DNA from: Oscillospiraceae bacterium
GTDB taxonomy: Bacteria; Bacillota; Clostridia; Oscillospirales; Oscillospiraceae
Reading direction: 5' to 3'
Assembly: GCA_020025595.1 (NCBI GenBank)
Contig: JAHHRV010000018.1
Coordinates: forward strand, 1 to 44,893
DNA length: 44,893 bases
In this document: in pieces, positions 32,352 to 40,958 of the stretch
Layout: the number at the start of each line of letters is the position of its first letter
Numbering within the stretch: the first letter of the stretch is position 1
Made by a program: the position numbers and the translations under genes
The notes under the pieces: generated by a model
Seen by the model: only the letters and a program-made list of their open reading frames with translations
Told to the model about the DNA's origin: nothing
Database searches by the model: none

Positions 32352-32394
32352 TGCATCGCACCCGTCTTATGGAAAAGACCGCTTCATCGCCGTC
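32346..32394 (-). promoter_or_regulatory. Candidate EutV (ANTAR) target: paired hairpins in the eutG leader
   Basis: Hairpin 1 (32377-32394) is GACgGC-GATGAA-GCgGTC with one G-G mismatch. Hairpin 2 (32346-32363) is GGGTGC-GATGCA-GCGTCC with two G-U pairs. The linker is 13 bases. Hairpin 2 overlaps the 5' strand of the eutG terminator (32346-32351). The predicted transcript begins only a few bases before hairpin 1. Confidence 0.66.
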
Positions 32395-32403
32395 TGTATT
32401 TCT

Positions 32404-32432
32404 AAACTACCACCACTTTGACCAACTGTCAA
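32404..32432 (-). promoter_or_regulatory. Promoter of eutG
   Basis: On the minus strand TTGACA (32427-32432), 17 bases, TAGTTT (32404-32409). It diverges from the promoter of the acetyltransferase gene. Confidence 0.7.
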
Positions 32433-32454
32433 GCCTTTTTACGGGAATCATATG

Positions 32455-32483
32455 TTGACTTTTTATTTTGATGATGTCATAAT
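32455..32483 (+). promoter_or_regulatory. Promoter of the Eis-like acetyltransferase
   Basis: TTGACT (32455-32460), 17 bases, CATAAT (32478-32483). Confidence 0.65.
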
Positions 32484-32558
32484 GATATCGTCAAAGCTGG
32501 TGCGTGAAGGTGCTGTCCAGCCAGCCCTTGCACTTTGACTATGAAGGAGTGTTCGAAT

Positions 32559-33791
32559 TTGGACATCAGATTCGTTCGGCCGGAAGAGGTTCAGCAGTTG
32601 GCGCGAAATGTCGTTACCTCCTTTCCTTCCAAAACACCGCCAGAATTGCTGGCCAATATGGAATCCGAATTGCATACCCCGGAAGAGGGGCGATATCTTG
32701 GCTGTTTTGACGACGACGGCACGCTGATCGGTTCCATCCTGATGATGGATTTTTCGTTCAATGTCCGCGGTGTCATGGTGCCTATGGGTGCCCCGGCCTA
32801 TGTATCCACAAATTTTCTGCACAAAAAGGAAAAAATCGCCTGCACACTCTTAAAGGTCATGATGGGCTATTATGCCGAAACCGGTGTTACCATCGGCTGC
32901 CTGCACCCGTTTAACCCCGCATTTTACGGAGAAATGGGCTATGGCTACTGCAATGAGTATTCTTTCTACTCACCGAAGCCCTGCTATATCCATTCCTTCG
33001 GCGATAAATCAGGCCTGTCTTATGCTACAGAGCAAGACCGTGATGAGATTCTCGAGCTGTACCGGCGCTACGCCCGTCGTACCAACGGTGCTACCATCCA
33101 CCCATTCATGGATCCCTACCGGATTTTCCAGCAGCCCTATGTGGTTGTCTGCCGCCGCAACGGCAAAATCACCGGTTATCTGACCTTTGAATTCGTGGAA
33201 GTCGATCACTACACGGATATGTACCATGATCTGCTGGTACACGAGATGGTTTATGACGATCTGGAAACGCTGCAGCAGTTTATGACTTTCTTTGCGTCCC
33301 AGACCGATCAGATCGACCGGGTGCGCATTTTCTCCACGGATGAATATCTGCACATGATGTTCACCAATCCCGACAGCGGCGAAAACCGAGCCCACGATGG
33401 CGCCATTCAGGAGATTGGCCGCCGGGTCATGGGCTGTATGGTGCGAATTTTTGATGTGGCAGGATATTTTAAGCAGCAGACCCACTGCTGCAGCCCCGTC
33501 AGCCGTAAATTCACCCTGGCTCTGGATGTGAAGGATTCCTTCCAGGAAAGAAATAACAAAACCTTCTACCTGGAGATTGACAGCATGACCGTTACCCTCA
33601 GGCAGCAGGCTCACGCTGATGTAACCCTCACAACGGATATTTCGGATCTATCCAGTGTGGTAATTGGTGCCTATCCTTTGAAGCAGGCCGTGGCTCTTGG
33701 CCGCATTCGTATTTCGGATCCTTCGTATCTTGCCGATATTCAAAATGCAATCGGCTGGAACGAAAAACCCGTGAATGTCACATATTTCTAA
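32559..33791 (+). CDS. GNAT N-acetyltransferase, Eis-like
   Basis: A 410-residue protein with the Eis plan: an N-terminal GNAT domain (about 1-150; IRFVRPEEVQQLARNVVTSFP, GAPAYVSTNFLHKKEKIACTLLKVMM with the acetyl-CoA loop region), a second GNAT-like domain, and a C-terminal sterol-carrier-protein-like domain (about 300-405). Mycobacterial Eis acetylates aminoglycosides and other amines; clostridial relatives are uncharacterised. The start is TTG 32559, ten bases after AAGGAG; the in-frame upstream TTG and ATG precede that site. It is monocistronic and divergent from eutG. Confidence 0.85.
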   Translation: MDIRFVRPEEVQQLARNVVTSFPSKTPPELLANMESELHTPEEGRYLGCFDDDGTLIGSILMMDFSFNVRGVMVPMGAPAYVSTNFLHKKEKIACTLLKVMMGYYAETGVTIGCLHPFNPAFYGEMGYGYCNEYSFYSPKPCYIHSFGDKSGLSYATEQDRDEILELYRRYARRTNGATIHPFMDPYRIFQQPYVVVCRRNGKITGYLTFEFVEVDHYTDMYHDLLVHEMVYDDLETLQQFMTFFASQTDQIDRVRIFSTDEYLHMMFTNPDSGENRAHDGAIQEIGRRVMGCMVRIFDVAGYFKQQTHCCSPVSRKFTLALDVKDSFQERNNKTFYLEIDSMTVTLRQQAHADVTLTTDISDLSSVVIGAYPLKQAVALGRIRISDPSYLADIQNAIGWNEKPVNVTYF

Positions 33792-33793
33792 AC

Positions 33794-33828
33794 AAAAAGC
33801 TGTCTCACAAAAATGAGGCAGCTTTTTT
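33794..33828. terminator. Bidirectional terminator between convergent genes
   Basis: AAAAGCTG-CTCA and complement (one mismatched pair position) with A- and T-runs at the two ends, between the acetyltransferase and the DUF2284 gene. Confidence 0.8.
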
Positions 33829-33831
33829 ATT

Positions 33832-34680
33832 CTATTTTTCCGGAACCAGCTCCGGGAATCTGGACTGCAAACATTCTGCCAGCTGTGTCATGCGCCGGCC
33901 GGAACCTGTTTTGTTCTCCAGCCCCACACCGTGTGTGCAATCTCTGCTCTCACGGAAGGTCAGCTCGTAATCGTCTCCCGTAGCCCTATCCGTCAGCACG
34001 ATCTGCTCCGATCCGTTTTCTTTCCACCGGACTTCACAGCCAAGCTGCCGCAGAACCCCCAGCACTTCCTCCTGGAAAAGCTGCCAGGGTTTTTCATTTT
34101 CCACATCGTACTTCTGTTCCAGCCGTTTTCCACGGCGATCCAGCAGTGCAGCCATGGCAACATTGTACTCCGGCAGTCCCTCTGCCGTCCACAACAGCTG
34201 GACATCGAATACCTCGTTTGCCAATCGTGTCAAATCAAACCCAAGGCCGGAGAAGGAATACCGCATCCGCTGAGGCATACAGCACGGGACACCCTTGCCC
34301 CGGTTGCACGCTTTGCAAAGCTCGCACTCCCCTGCTGCCACGCACCAGCTTCCGGGAATTACCTTTTCCAGCTCCAGCAAGGATTCCAGCATCGCCCGCT
34401 TTGCCTTCCCATAGGTCGCCGCACGAATTGCGTTCACCTTGCTCTGATCCATGGCTGCCGCACGGGTCTGCTCGCTGTAAATCACCTTGACGCAGATGAG
34501 ATGGACCTGAGAAAAGGGCTTGACCAGCTCATGAGTAGGCTGCGTAAGGGGCGGGCAGGACCAGACCTGACCATAGTTAGGACAGGCTTTGCAGGACTCT
34601 ATAAATTCTTCCGGTCTGTAGTACTGCTCCATCCATTGACTCACCGGCAGTGTAACCACATTCACTTCAGCGCGCTCCAT
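33832..34680 (-). CDS. DUF2284 cysteine-rich metal-binding protein
   Basis: A 282-residue protein. Residues 20-170 match DUF2284: ESCKACPNYGQVWSCPPL near the N-terminus and SWCVAAGECELCKACNRGKGVPC later, together with CCMPQRMRYS. Nine or more cysteines suggest a metal or Fe-S site. The C-terminal 80 residues (from about 215) form a separate domain ending RMTQLAECLQSRFPELVPEK, not typical for the family. No function is known. The start is placed at ATG 34680 behind GGGAG; ATG codons three and six positions earlier are too close to or before that site. Confidence 0.72.
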   Translation of the reverse strand: MERAEVNVVTLPVSQWMEQYYRPEEFIESCKACPNYGQVWSCPPLTQPTHELVKPFSQVHLICVKVIYSEQTRAAAMDQSKVNAIRAATYGKAKRAMLESLLELEKVIPGSWCVAAGECELCKACNRGKGVPCCMPQRMRYSFSGLGFDLTRLANEVFDVQLLWTAEGLPEYNVAMAALLDRRGKRLEQKYDVENEKPWQLFQEEVLGVLRQLGCEVRWKENGSEQIVLTDRATGDDYELTFRESRDCTHGVGLENKTGSGRRMTQLAECLQSRFPELVPEK

Positions 34681-34752
34681 GCATCTCATCTCCCGCAATA
34701 TTGCTGTATTCTTCCGTGCTTTGGCTCTATAATGAACATTTCACTTAAATCA

Positions 34753-34781
34753 ATCATAGTCCAATTTCCCCAGCAAGTCAA
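34753..34781 (-). promoter_or_regulatory. Promoter of the DUF2284 gene
   Basis: On the minus strand TTGACT (34776-34781), 17 bases, TATGAT (34753-34758). Confidence 0.7.
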
Positions 34782-34922
34782 TCTGTTTTCTGCTGAATCC
34801 TTGTTTTTCGCCTAACGATCAGATGAGGGATTTGAAGCAGCCCAGAGTAATTCAGCCAAAGAAGTGTACAGAAGTTTCCGAATAACAGAAAAACAATAAG
34901 AAATCATTCATTCCTTTATTGA

Positions 34923-36160
34923 GTTTTAATTCACGCTCCCCATGCGGGGAGCGACACATTTCCAAGGCACACACCACATCATCCGGGGTATTTCAATCCA
35001 CGCCCCCATGCGGGGAGCGACATCTGCACTGATGATCAGTTACAGCACACAGGTATTTCAATCCACGCTCCCCATGCGGGGAGCGACCTGCCAATCTGCC
35101 TGTAGGCTTGTATCTCTTGACGATTTCAATCCACGCTCCCCGTGTGGGGAGCGACCCACAGGGACAGCAGCTCGTGGCCGTCCATGATATTTCAATCCAC
35201 GCTCCCCGTGTGGGGAGCGACATATATGCCCCCCTGTAAGTTATGGGGGGTTACTATTTCAATCCACGCTCCCCGTGTGGGGAGCGACTGCCCTGCATCT
35301 GGGGTTCACTGATTGTCGATGTATTTCAATCCACGCTCCCCGTGTGGGGAGCGACTTCTCACACTGTTGATTCCCATGGTGACTTTGTGATTTCAATCCA
35401 CGCTCCCCGTGTGGGGAGCGACTCTTGTTTGGGACGGTTGGAAAAAGCTCTTCGGCATTTCAATCCACGCTCCCCATGCGGGGAGCGACCTGCATTAGGG
35501 ATCTCAGTGGTCCAGATACCAATTTCAATCCACGCTCCCCATGCGGGGAGCGACATTTTGATAGTAAATATGACTTGACAAATCCTTCTATTTCAATCCA
35601 CGCTCCCCATGCGGGGAGCGACAAGGTAGGATTTAGCAACGGCTATTTTGTTTTCAACATTTCAATCCACGCTCCCCATGCGGGGAGCGACCCTTCCAGT
35701 CGCTGCCTGCCAGAGCCTGGCCCAATTTCAATCCACGCTCCCCATGCGGGGAGCGACTGCCCCTTTTTTCTTATGTCTCTAATAACCGGGTATTTCAATC
35801 CACGCTCCCCATGCGGGGAGCGACTTGCGGTCTAAAGAGCTTCAGTGGGCACGATTTTATTTCAATCCACGCTCCCCATGCGGGGAGCGACCTTTTCATA
35901 ATGTAATCTATTTCATCAAACATAGATTTCAATCCACGCTCCCCATGCGGGGAGCGACTTTGGAGGATTCTGATTATGATAATTTCTTTCATATTTCAAT
36001 CCACGCTCCCCATGCGGGGAGCGACTAAGTGGGTTGCAAGGAAAGCGTGGGACAGCAGAATTTCAATCCACGCTCCCCATGCGGGGAGCGACCGATTCCC
36101 ATCTCAAAAACACCATGGGCAGACCTTATTTCAATCCACGCTCCCCATGCGGGGAGCGAC
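34923..36160 (-). CRISPR. Type I-C CRISPR array, 19 repeats and 18 spacers
   Basis: Repeats of 33 bases begin at 34923, 34990 (32 bases), 35055, 35123, 35189, 35256, 35323, 35390, 35457, 35522, 35590, 35659, 35725, 35792, 35859, 35926, 35993, 36060 and 36128. Spacers are 32-36 bases. On the minus strand the repeat starts GTCGCTCCCC and ends GTGGATTGAAAT, the type I-C consensus, with an 8-bp hairpin CGCTCCCC/GGGGAGCG and a four-base loop. The array is read leftward, continuing the cas operon. The leader-distal end is degenerate: the 34923 repeat has three changes and the 34990 repeat lacks one T. Repeats at 35123-35422 share a variant loop. Confidence 0.98.
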
Positions 36161-36333
36161 AGCAAATATTTACAAAAGAATACTTGTATAGTTAGTAGAA
36201 TTACACAATTATCTGGAACAGAACGCTCGAACAACCGGTTTTTGAATCATAAACGAGTTTATTATAAGCCAAAACTGTCAGATTTATGGTGCGAACCTCT
36301 CAGGAAAACCTGATTACTTTGTCTTCGCACCTG
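36161..36333 (-). promoter_or_regulatory. CRISPR leader
   Basis: AT-rich sequence between cas2 and the first repeat. On the minus strand it starts with an inverted repeat GGTGCGAA ... TTCGCACC (36288-36331) that encloses CAGG-TTTT-CCTG, then a TATAAT box at 36261-36266 without a good -35. New spacers should be added at the 36128-36160 repeat. Confidence 0.75.
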
Positions 36334-36624
36334 TTACAACAGCAGAGGTTCTTCGGGCAAATATGTTTCTTTCACTCCATAGTGACGAATTCTTTGTTCG
36401 TAATGAGCACCTAACTCATAGAAGCGCAGACTGTCCCTTTTTTCATCCATAATGGAAAGGAGTTTGGCTTCCAGTGAACGATAGTCTGCCGGGTCCAATA
36501 CACATTCAAAAACCGAACACTGTACCCGTTGACCATAGTTCAAACACTGCTTTGCAATCTGGCGCAGTCGCTTTCTGCCTGCTGCATCTTCTGTATTCAC
36601 ATCATAAGTGATTAGTACAAACAT
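36334..36624 (-). CDS. cas2: CRISPR-associated endonuclease Cas2
   Basis: A 96-residue Cas2 of the ferredoxin-like fold. MFVLITYDVNTED places the conserved aspartate after beta-1, and VQCSVFECVLDPADY is the second conserved strand. Cas2 dimers bridge two Cas1 dimers in the integration complex. The gene is six bases after cas1 and is the last of the cas operon, followed by the leader and array. Confidence 0.96.
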   Translation of the reverse strand: MFVLITYDVNTEDAAGRKRLRQIAKQCLNYGQRVQCSVFECVLDPADYRSLEAKLLSIMDEKRDSLRFYELGAHYEQRIRHYGVKETYLPEEPLLL

Positions 36625-36630
36625 ATGATT

Positions 36631-37662
36631 TCACTTCCATAAAAACGGTGGATATTCCTCAAGATCTTCTCTTAAATAACGAGCCAATAGCAGTGCCTGC
36701 ATATACGGAACCAATCCCCATGGTATTTTTTCTCCGAGATAGGGGTGCGTTATTGTTTCTTTTTTATGTTTTTGCCATCTGCTGAGAAATTCTTTGCGAG
36801 CATCGTCTGTCAGGATGACAGCACCGCTTTCTTGATACAGAAAATCCGAACCATGAAAAATGCGATTGTTAATCAATGTCAGCACAAAACGGTCTGCAAT
36901 GCACGGACGCAGTTCCTCCATTAAGTCTAATGCCAGTGAAATTCGTCCAGGGCAGTCACGATGAAGGAATCCCACATAGGCATCCAATCCTACCGATTCA
37001 AGTGCAGATGCACAGTCATAAGACAGCAAGCTGTAAGCAAAAGACAACAGCGCATTCACTGGATCCAGAGGGGGCCGTCTATTTCGACCACTGAACTGAA
37101 ATACGGTATGATCTCCCAGAATCATTTGATCAAAGATTCCAAAATATGCCGTAGCCCCAGTGCCTTCCAAACCGCGCAAACAATCCAGATCCTTCTCTGC
37201 CAACACCTTGGGCAAAAGCTCCTGAATCTGTCTGGATACAGAAGACAGTTGCTGTGAATCTACTCGCAGACTGTGATCTCGCAGTGTACGCTGAATGCTC
37301 CAACGTGTATTATACAGTTTTCCAAAAATCATGGAACGAGCAATCTGGCAGCTCTTCACAGGGTCGTCTGCTATGCGGTATTGGGTACGTCGAAGAAGTA
37401 CATTGCCGTTATTCTCTCCACTCACGCGGGCAAGAAACCGCCCTCTCGGAGTACAAAAAGACAGAGCGATACCACGTTTTGCGCATATTCCCATTAGCGC
37501 CGGCGAAGCTCCCGGATAAGCGAAAGACACTATGCCCGATAAAATATGAAGTGGATATCTCGCTACAATTTCCTTCCCTCGGTTTGCAACTACATTCTCT
37601 CCATCTACAGACAGATAGATATCCTCGGATGTTACAAACAGTGTATTGAGCAAGTGTCTCAT
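36631..37662 (-). CDS. cas1: CRISPR integrase Cas1, type I-C
   Basis: A 343-residue Cas1. MRHLLNTLFVTSEDIYLSVDGENV is the typical type I-C start. The metal-binding residues lie around YFGIFDQMI/GTGATAYFG (Glu region), DAYVGFLHRDCPGRISLALDLMEELR (His and Asp). Cas1 integrates new spacers at the leader-proximal repeat. The ATG at 37662 overlaps the cas4 stop as ATGA behind GGAGG. A longer frame to 37749 lies inside cas4 and is rejected. Confidence 0.96.
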   Translation of the reverse strand: MRHLLNTLFVTSEDIYLSVDGENVVANRGKEIVARYPLHILSGIVSFAYPGASPALMGICAKRGIALSFCTPRGRFLARVSGENNGNVLLRRTQYRIADDPVKSCQIARSMIFGKLYNTRWSIQRTLRDHSLRVDSQQLSSVSRQIQELLPKVLAEKDLDCLRGLEGTGATAYFGIFDQMILGDHTVFQFSGRNRRPPLDPVNALLSFAYSLLSYDCASALESVGLDAYVGFLHRDCPGRISLALDLMEELRPCIADRFVLTLINNRIFHGSDFLYQESGAVILTDDARKEFLSRWQKHKKETITHPYLGEKIPWGLVPYMQALLLARYLREDLEEYPPFLWK

Positions 37663-38321
37663 AATGATTCCTCCAATGCATCCTTTAAATACTGCACTGA
37701 GTGATCTTTGTGAAGCAACGCAGGTAAACACAGTTCTTTTAACGAGCAAGCAGCACAGGATTTTGTGACTTTCACCTTTGGTGTGTATCCGCGGCGATAT
37801 AGCTGATGCATTTCGTCTAAGTAGACTCGAACCGTCATCCTCAGTTCCTCATCAAAGGTTACTGTTTTGCGGTGTCTGGTTTCACCATAAAATAGTGCGC
37901 CATCCGGAATTTTGCAGCATAACATTTCTTCCAGACACATGGCCTGGGCACAAAGCTGAAGCATATCAGATTTGTTTTCTTTCGGAGCGCCTCGCTTATA
38001 CTCAACAGGATATGGCTTCCATAGTCCATTTGCACCATGAATGGAAACACCGTCAGGGTCTTGGTGGAACTCTACCACATCACACTGGCCAGAAATTCCC
38101 AGCGAGCGGGACATTACAGATAATCCGTGAATTATCAAAGTGTTTCCGCGCAACTCACGGCTTCCCACATCATGGGCTCGTTGATGAAAAATCTGCCCAT
38201 CCATTGTACGCACATTTTCCTTCCACTGATGCTCAATATGAATCAGGGCCCACTGCCTTCGGCAGAAGGCGAAATGCTGCAATCCTGCCAACTGCAGCAT
38301 TTCCTCATCAGAATAGCTCAC
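37659..38321 (-). CDS. cas4: CRISPR-associated exonuclease Cas4
   Basis: A 220-residue Cas4 (Dna2 family). The first Fe-S cysteine is in LQHFAFCRRQWALIHIE and the three C-terminal cysteines in VTKSCAACSLKELC. The RecB-like nuclease motif includes YPVEYKRGAPKE with a catalytic lysine. In type I-C systems Cas4 trims prespacers so that they carry a correct PAM and orientation. The start is taken as the GTG at 38321 that overlaps the cas7 stop (GTGA). Confidence 0.93.
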   Translation of the reverse strand: MSYSDEEMLQLAGLQHFAFCRRQWALIHIEHQWKENVRTMDGQIFHQRAHDVGSRELRGNTLIIHGLSVMSRSLGISGQCDVVEFHQDPDGVSIHGANGLWKPYPVEYKRGAPKENKSDMLQLCAQAMCLEEMLCCKIPDGALFYGETRHRKTVTFDEELRMTVRVYLDEMHQLYRRGYTPKVKVTKSCAACSLKELCLPALLHKDHSVQYLKDALEESL

Positions 38322-39214
38322 CCCATACACGTACAACTAACGCCATCAGGCAGTGCATCACGATCCACAGTTACCACATAATCAGAGTATGCTCTGGCGG
38401 GAGTTGCGTCGGATTCATCTCTGCGAGTTACTTTTACTGTGTCGAACAATTTCCATGCAGGTGCATTTCCAAGCTCACTGTCATGTTTGAAGACGATCAA
38501 CTGCCGAACGGCCATTTTGCCCCGGGCTGCAGAATGGTCATGTTCAAACATATTCAGAATGGCTTCCCATAACAGATTCAAGTCATCTTCAGAAAAACCT
38601 GTAGTTTTTCTGGCTAAATTGGCAGAAATATAACCTTCACACCGATAAAGACCATACGGAACGATGTACTTTCTGCCCATCTCGGTGCCTTTCTTTTCGG
38701 CATCAGCCTCCGTGGTAATGGCCACACGGGTGATTGTGACCTCCTGAGGATAGACAGGCTCGACACTGCGTGCAAATCCCAACTGCACCGGCCCGCGAAC
38801 TTGTCCGCAGTTTAGCGCAGCTTTCACAAAGGTGGTCATAACTGCACCGAAGGTTCGAATATCATAGAAATTGGCACACATCCAATCCCGTACTTTTGTA
38901 TCAAGGGTTGGATCATTCTTTTTTTGCTCTTTCAATTTCTTTTCATCGATATGCAGCTGCACATAAGCTTCTTTATCGCTACGGTTCAGAGGCACACCAT
39001 CTTTAACATAGATTCGGTAGCCCGTACAATCTTCCTTCACCGTTTCCACATAATTGCGAATCTTTCTCTTCAGGCAAACATCTGTAACAAGGCCCAATCC
39101 AGTATCTGGATCTATACGAGGCATGTTACCTGCGTCAGGGTCTCCATTCGGATTACCGTTCTCTACATCGAAAAGAATAACAAATTCGTATCGATTCTTG
39201 ATGACATCAGACAT
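38318..39214 (-). CDS. cas7: Cascade backbone protein Cas7 (Csd2), type I-C
   Basis: A 298-residue Cas7/Csd2. It starts with KNRYEFVILFDVENGNPNGDPDAGNMPR, highly typical of type I-C, and has RTFGAVMTTFVKAALNCGQVRGPVQLGF in the middle. About seven copies coat the crRNA spacer in the surveillance complex. It overlaps the 3' end of cas8c by eight bases and the start of cas4 by four. Confidence 0.96.
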   Translation of the reverse strand: MSDVIKNRYEFVILFDVENGNPNGDPDAGNMPRIDPDTGLGLVTDVCLKRKIRNYVETVKEDCTGYRIYVKDGVPLNRSDKEAYVQLHIDEKKLKEQKKNDPTLDTKVRDWMCANFYDIRTFGAVMTTFVKAALNCGQVRGPVQLGFARSVEPVYPQEVTITRVAITTEADAEKKGTEMGRKYIVPYGLYRCEGYISANLARKTTGFSEDDLNLLWEAILNMFEHDHSAARGKMAVRQLIVFKHDSELGNAPAWKLFDTVKVTRRDESDATPARAYSDYVVTVDRDALPDGVSCTCMG

Positions 39215-40958
39215 CTTCTTTATCCTCCTTGTTTGTACGCGTGTAGCGATATTGTGTTTGATGATAATAACCCAATTGGAATGCCCCCTGCTGAGGGATA
39301 CTTAAATGGGCTGGATATGTTTCGTCCAAATTGGACATCAGCTGCGTGAGCTGCTTATCATAATAAGCTGCCAGCCCTCCCTCCAATTTCTTCATGTGCT
39401 TTTGAGCCAAGTTGATCAGCGTTGGAAATACCTGCGCCGGAGTTGCGGAGGCAGAATTAAAATACCGATCCTTGATGGTCGCGTTGATACCGGGATTTGC
39501 AGATGATTGGATTGCCTCCAATACAGAAAACAGGCGTCCCAGGGTATAGGGAATGTTTGTGCTTTGGGGATTAAGAGACACGGTTAAAACCTCCTTTGGA
39601 ATGTCCTTGTGTGGATTTTTCAGATAATATGCTTTGATGATAGCCGCTTTGCCCCGGGTGATATCGCGTTCTGCCCGGATGCGAAGATTTACACCTTGCA
39701 GCAGCTGTGCCGGATAAATTGTGTTGCCGAGGATTGCACGCAGGGTTTCACCGGCTAAGTTTGGAACTGGCGACTTGTTTTTGGAATTATGATTTACGGT
39801 CTCATCCAAAGCCTTCCAAAGCGGCACGGTTTCAAATTTATCAAAAGAAGGCCGAATGATTTCCATCCGTTTGTGGTGGTCCAAAACATTCTGCAAAAAT
39901 GCGCCAAAGCTGTTACGAAGGAAAAAGCGAACGGACAGACGTGCAGCATTCGGAGCCAGTCCCAGAATATAGAAATTCATATCTGGATTGAGGCGGCTAT
40001 CTTCAAAAATCACCTGCTGCCCATTACACAGCTTCTTCACCAACTGAATCAAGTCCGCTTCATTATAGTCTGTAGGTGCATCAAATGCGAAACAATCCAT
40101 AAAGTCCTGATATGCCGTTTCTCCGTTTTCTGACCAGCAGACTACCGTGGCATCACCCATGTGAAAGACGCGTTTCCGGTCTGCCAGCAGATAATTAAGT
40201 GCTGTCGTATAGGCGAAAGTAGCATATTTGCTTACAGGGGCATTCAGATTCTGCTCTTTTCCATATGAGCAAAAGGCTGGCGCATTAAAGGAAACCAACG
40301 CTGCACCACTGGATTGGGCATCTTTTACCCCTTTAATGGAAGGATGAATAGATTCAACAGGCCCTTTTTGTCCGGTAACCAGACAGGTCATAGAAGTACC
40401 TTCGTCGCTTTCAGCGTAGTACCGATCCCACGCACTGCAAATATCGGGGTTATCATGTATATACGCCTGTTCATAGCGAAAAACCAGATTTGCACCGTTC
40501 ATCATATCTTCCAAAAAATCCTGCAGCTGTGGGTGCTCCGCTGCATAATCCGGATTCCAGCTTGTGAAAAAAGCCTGTACCGCTTTGGCTGCCGGTGTAT
40601 CTACGCCAGCCAGTATCTTTTTATGTAATGCTGCAGCAGCCTGAAAACACTCTTTGGCCCGTTCCGGCTTTCCCTTGGCATCTACCCCGAGAAAATAAGC
40701 CGTGTTATCGCACAGAAAATTGGGAGAAATACCACTGGATCGTTTTACCTGAGCAGGAATGGTCATATTTTGTGAAACCATCCCTCTTTTTTTCCCGGAT
40801 TTGGGTGCTTCTTTTAAGCATACAACCTCTTTTAATGTTCCTTCGCTATCAATGCAGAGAGCATAAGAAACCTTTCCAACGCCCCATCCAGGTGGAGCAA
40901 TCTTTACTCCCTGCTCAGCTAAGGCTTCGTAATAGCGAACCAATGCCTGAAGGATCAT
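39207..40958 (-). CDS. cas8c: Cascade large subunit Cas8c (Csd1)
   Basis: A 583-residue Cas8c/Csd1: MILQALVRYYEALAEQGVKIAPPGW at the start, NTAYFLGVDAKGKPERAKECF and CLVTGQKGPVESIHPSIKGV in the middle, and the C-terminal helical bundle. Cas8c recognises the PAM; in type I-C an internal start can also yield a separate small subunit Cas11c from the C-terminal part. It overlaps the cas5 stop as ATGA. Length is normal. Confidence 0.96.
   Translation of the reverse strand: MILQALVRYYEALAEQGVKIAPPGWGVGKVSYALCIDSEGTLKEVVCLKEAPKSGKKRGMVSQNMTIPAQVKRSSGISPNFLCDNTAYFLGVDAKGKPERAKECFQAAAALHKKILAGVDTPAAKAVQAFFTSWNPDYAAEHPQLQDFLEDMMNGANLVFRYEQAYIHDNPDICSAWDRYYAESDEGTSMTCLVTGQKGPVESIHPSIKGVKDAQSSGAALVSFNAPAFCSYGKEQNLNAPVSKYATFAYTTALNYLLADRKRVFHMGDATVVCWSENGETAYQDFMDCFAFDAPTDYNEADLIQLVKKLCNGQQVIFEDSRLNPDMNFYILGLAPNAARLSVRFFLRNSFGAFLQNVLDHHKRMEIIRPSFDKFETVPLWKALDETVNHNSKNKSPVPNLAGETLRAILGNTIYPAQLLQGVNLRIRAERDITRGKAAIIKAYYLKNPHKDIPKEVLTVSLNPQSTNIPYTLGRLFSVLEAIQSSANPGINATIKDRYFNSASATPAQVFPTLINLAQKHMKKLEGGLAAYYDKQLTQLMSNLDETYPAHLSIPQQGAFQLGYYHQTQYRYTRTNKEDKEDV

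Noticed and set aside
32360..32390. Plus-strand hairpin GTCTT-ATGGAA-AAGAC with a loop that fits A1/G4
   Set aside because: It is on the wrong strand for eutG, and the plus-strand promoter for the acetyltransferase lies downstream of it, so it is not in any predicted transcript of that orientation.
35222..35255. Internal inverted repeat (CCCCCC/GGGGGG) within one CRISPR spacer
   Set aside because: Probably a property of the captured target sequence; one spacer alone does not show a function.
34942..36191. Several short frames across the CRISPR array containing repeated 'ISIHAPHAGSD' or 'FNPRSPCGER' peptides
   Set aside because: They are translations of the CRISPR repeat, not proteins.
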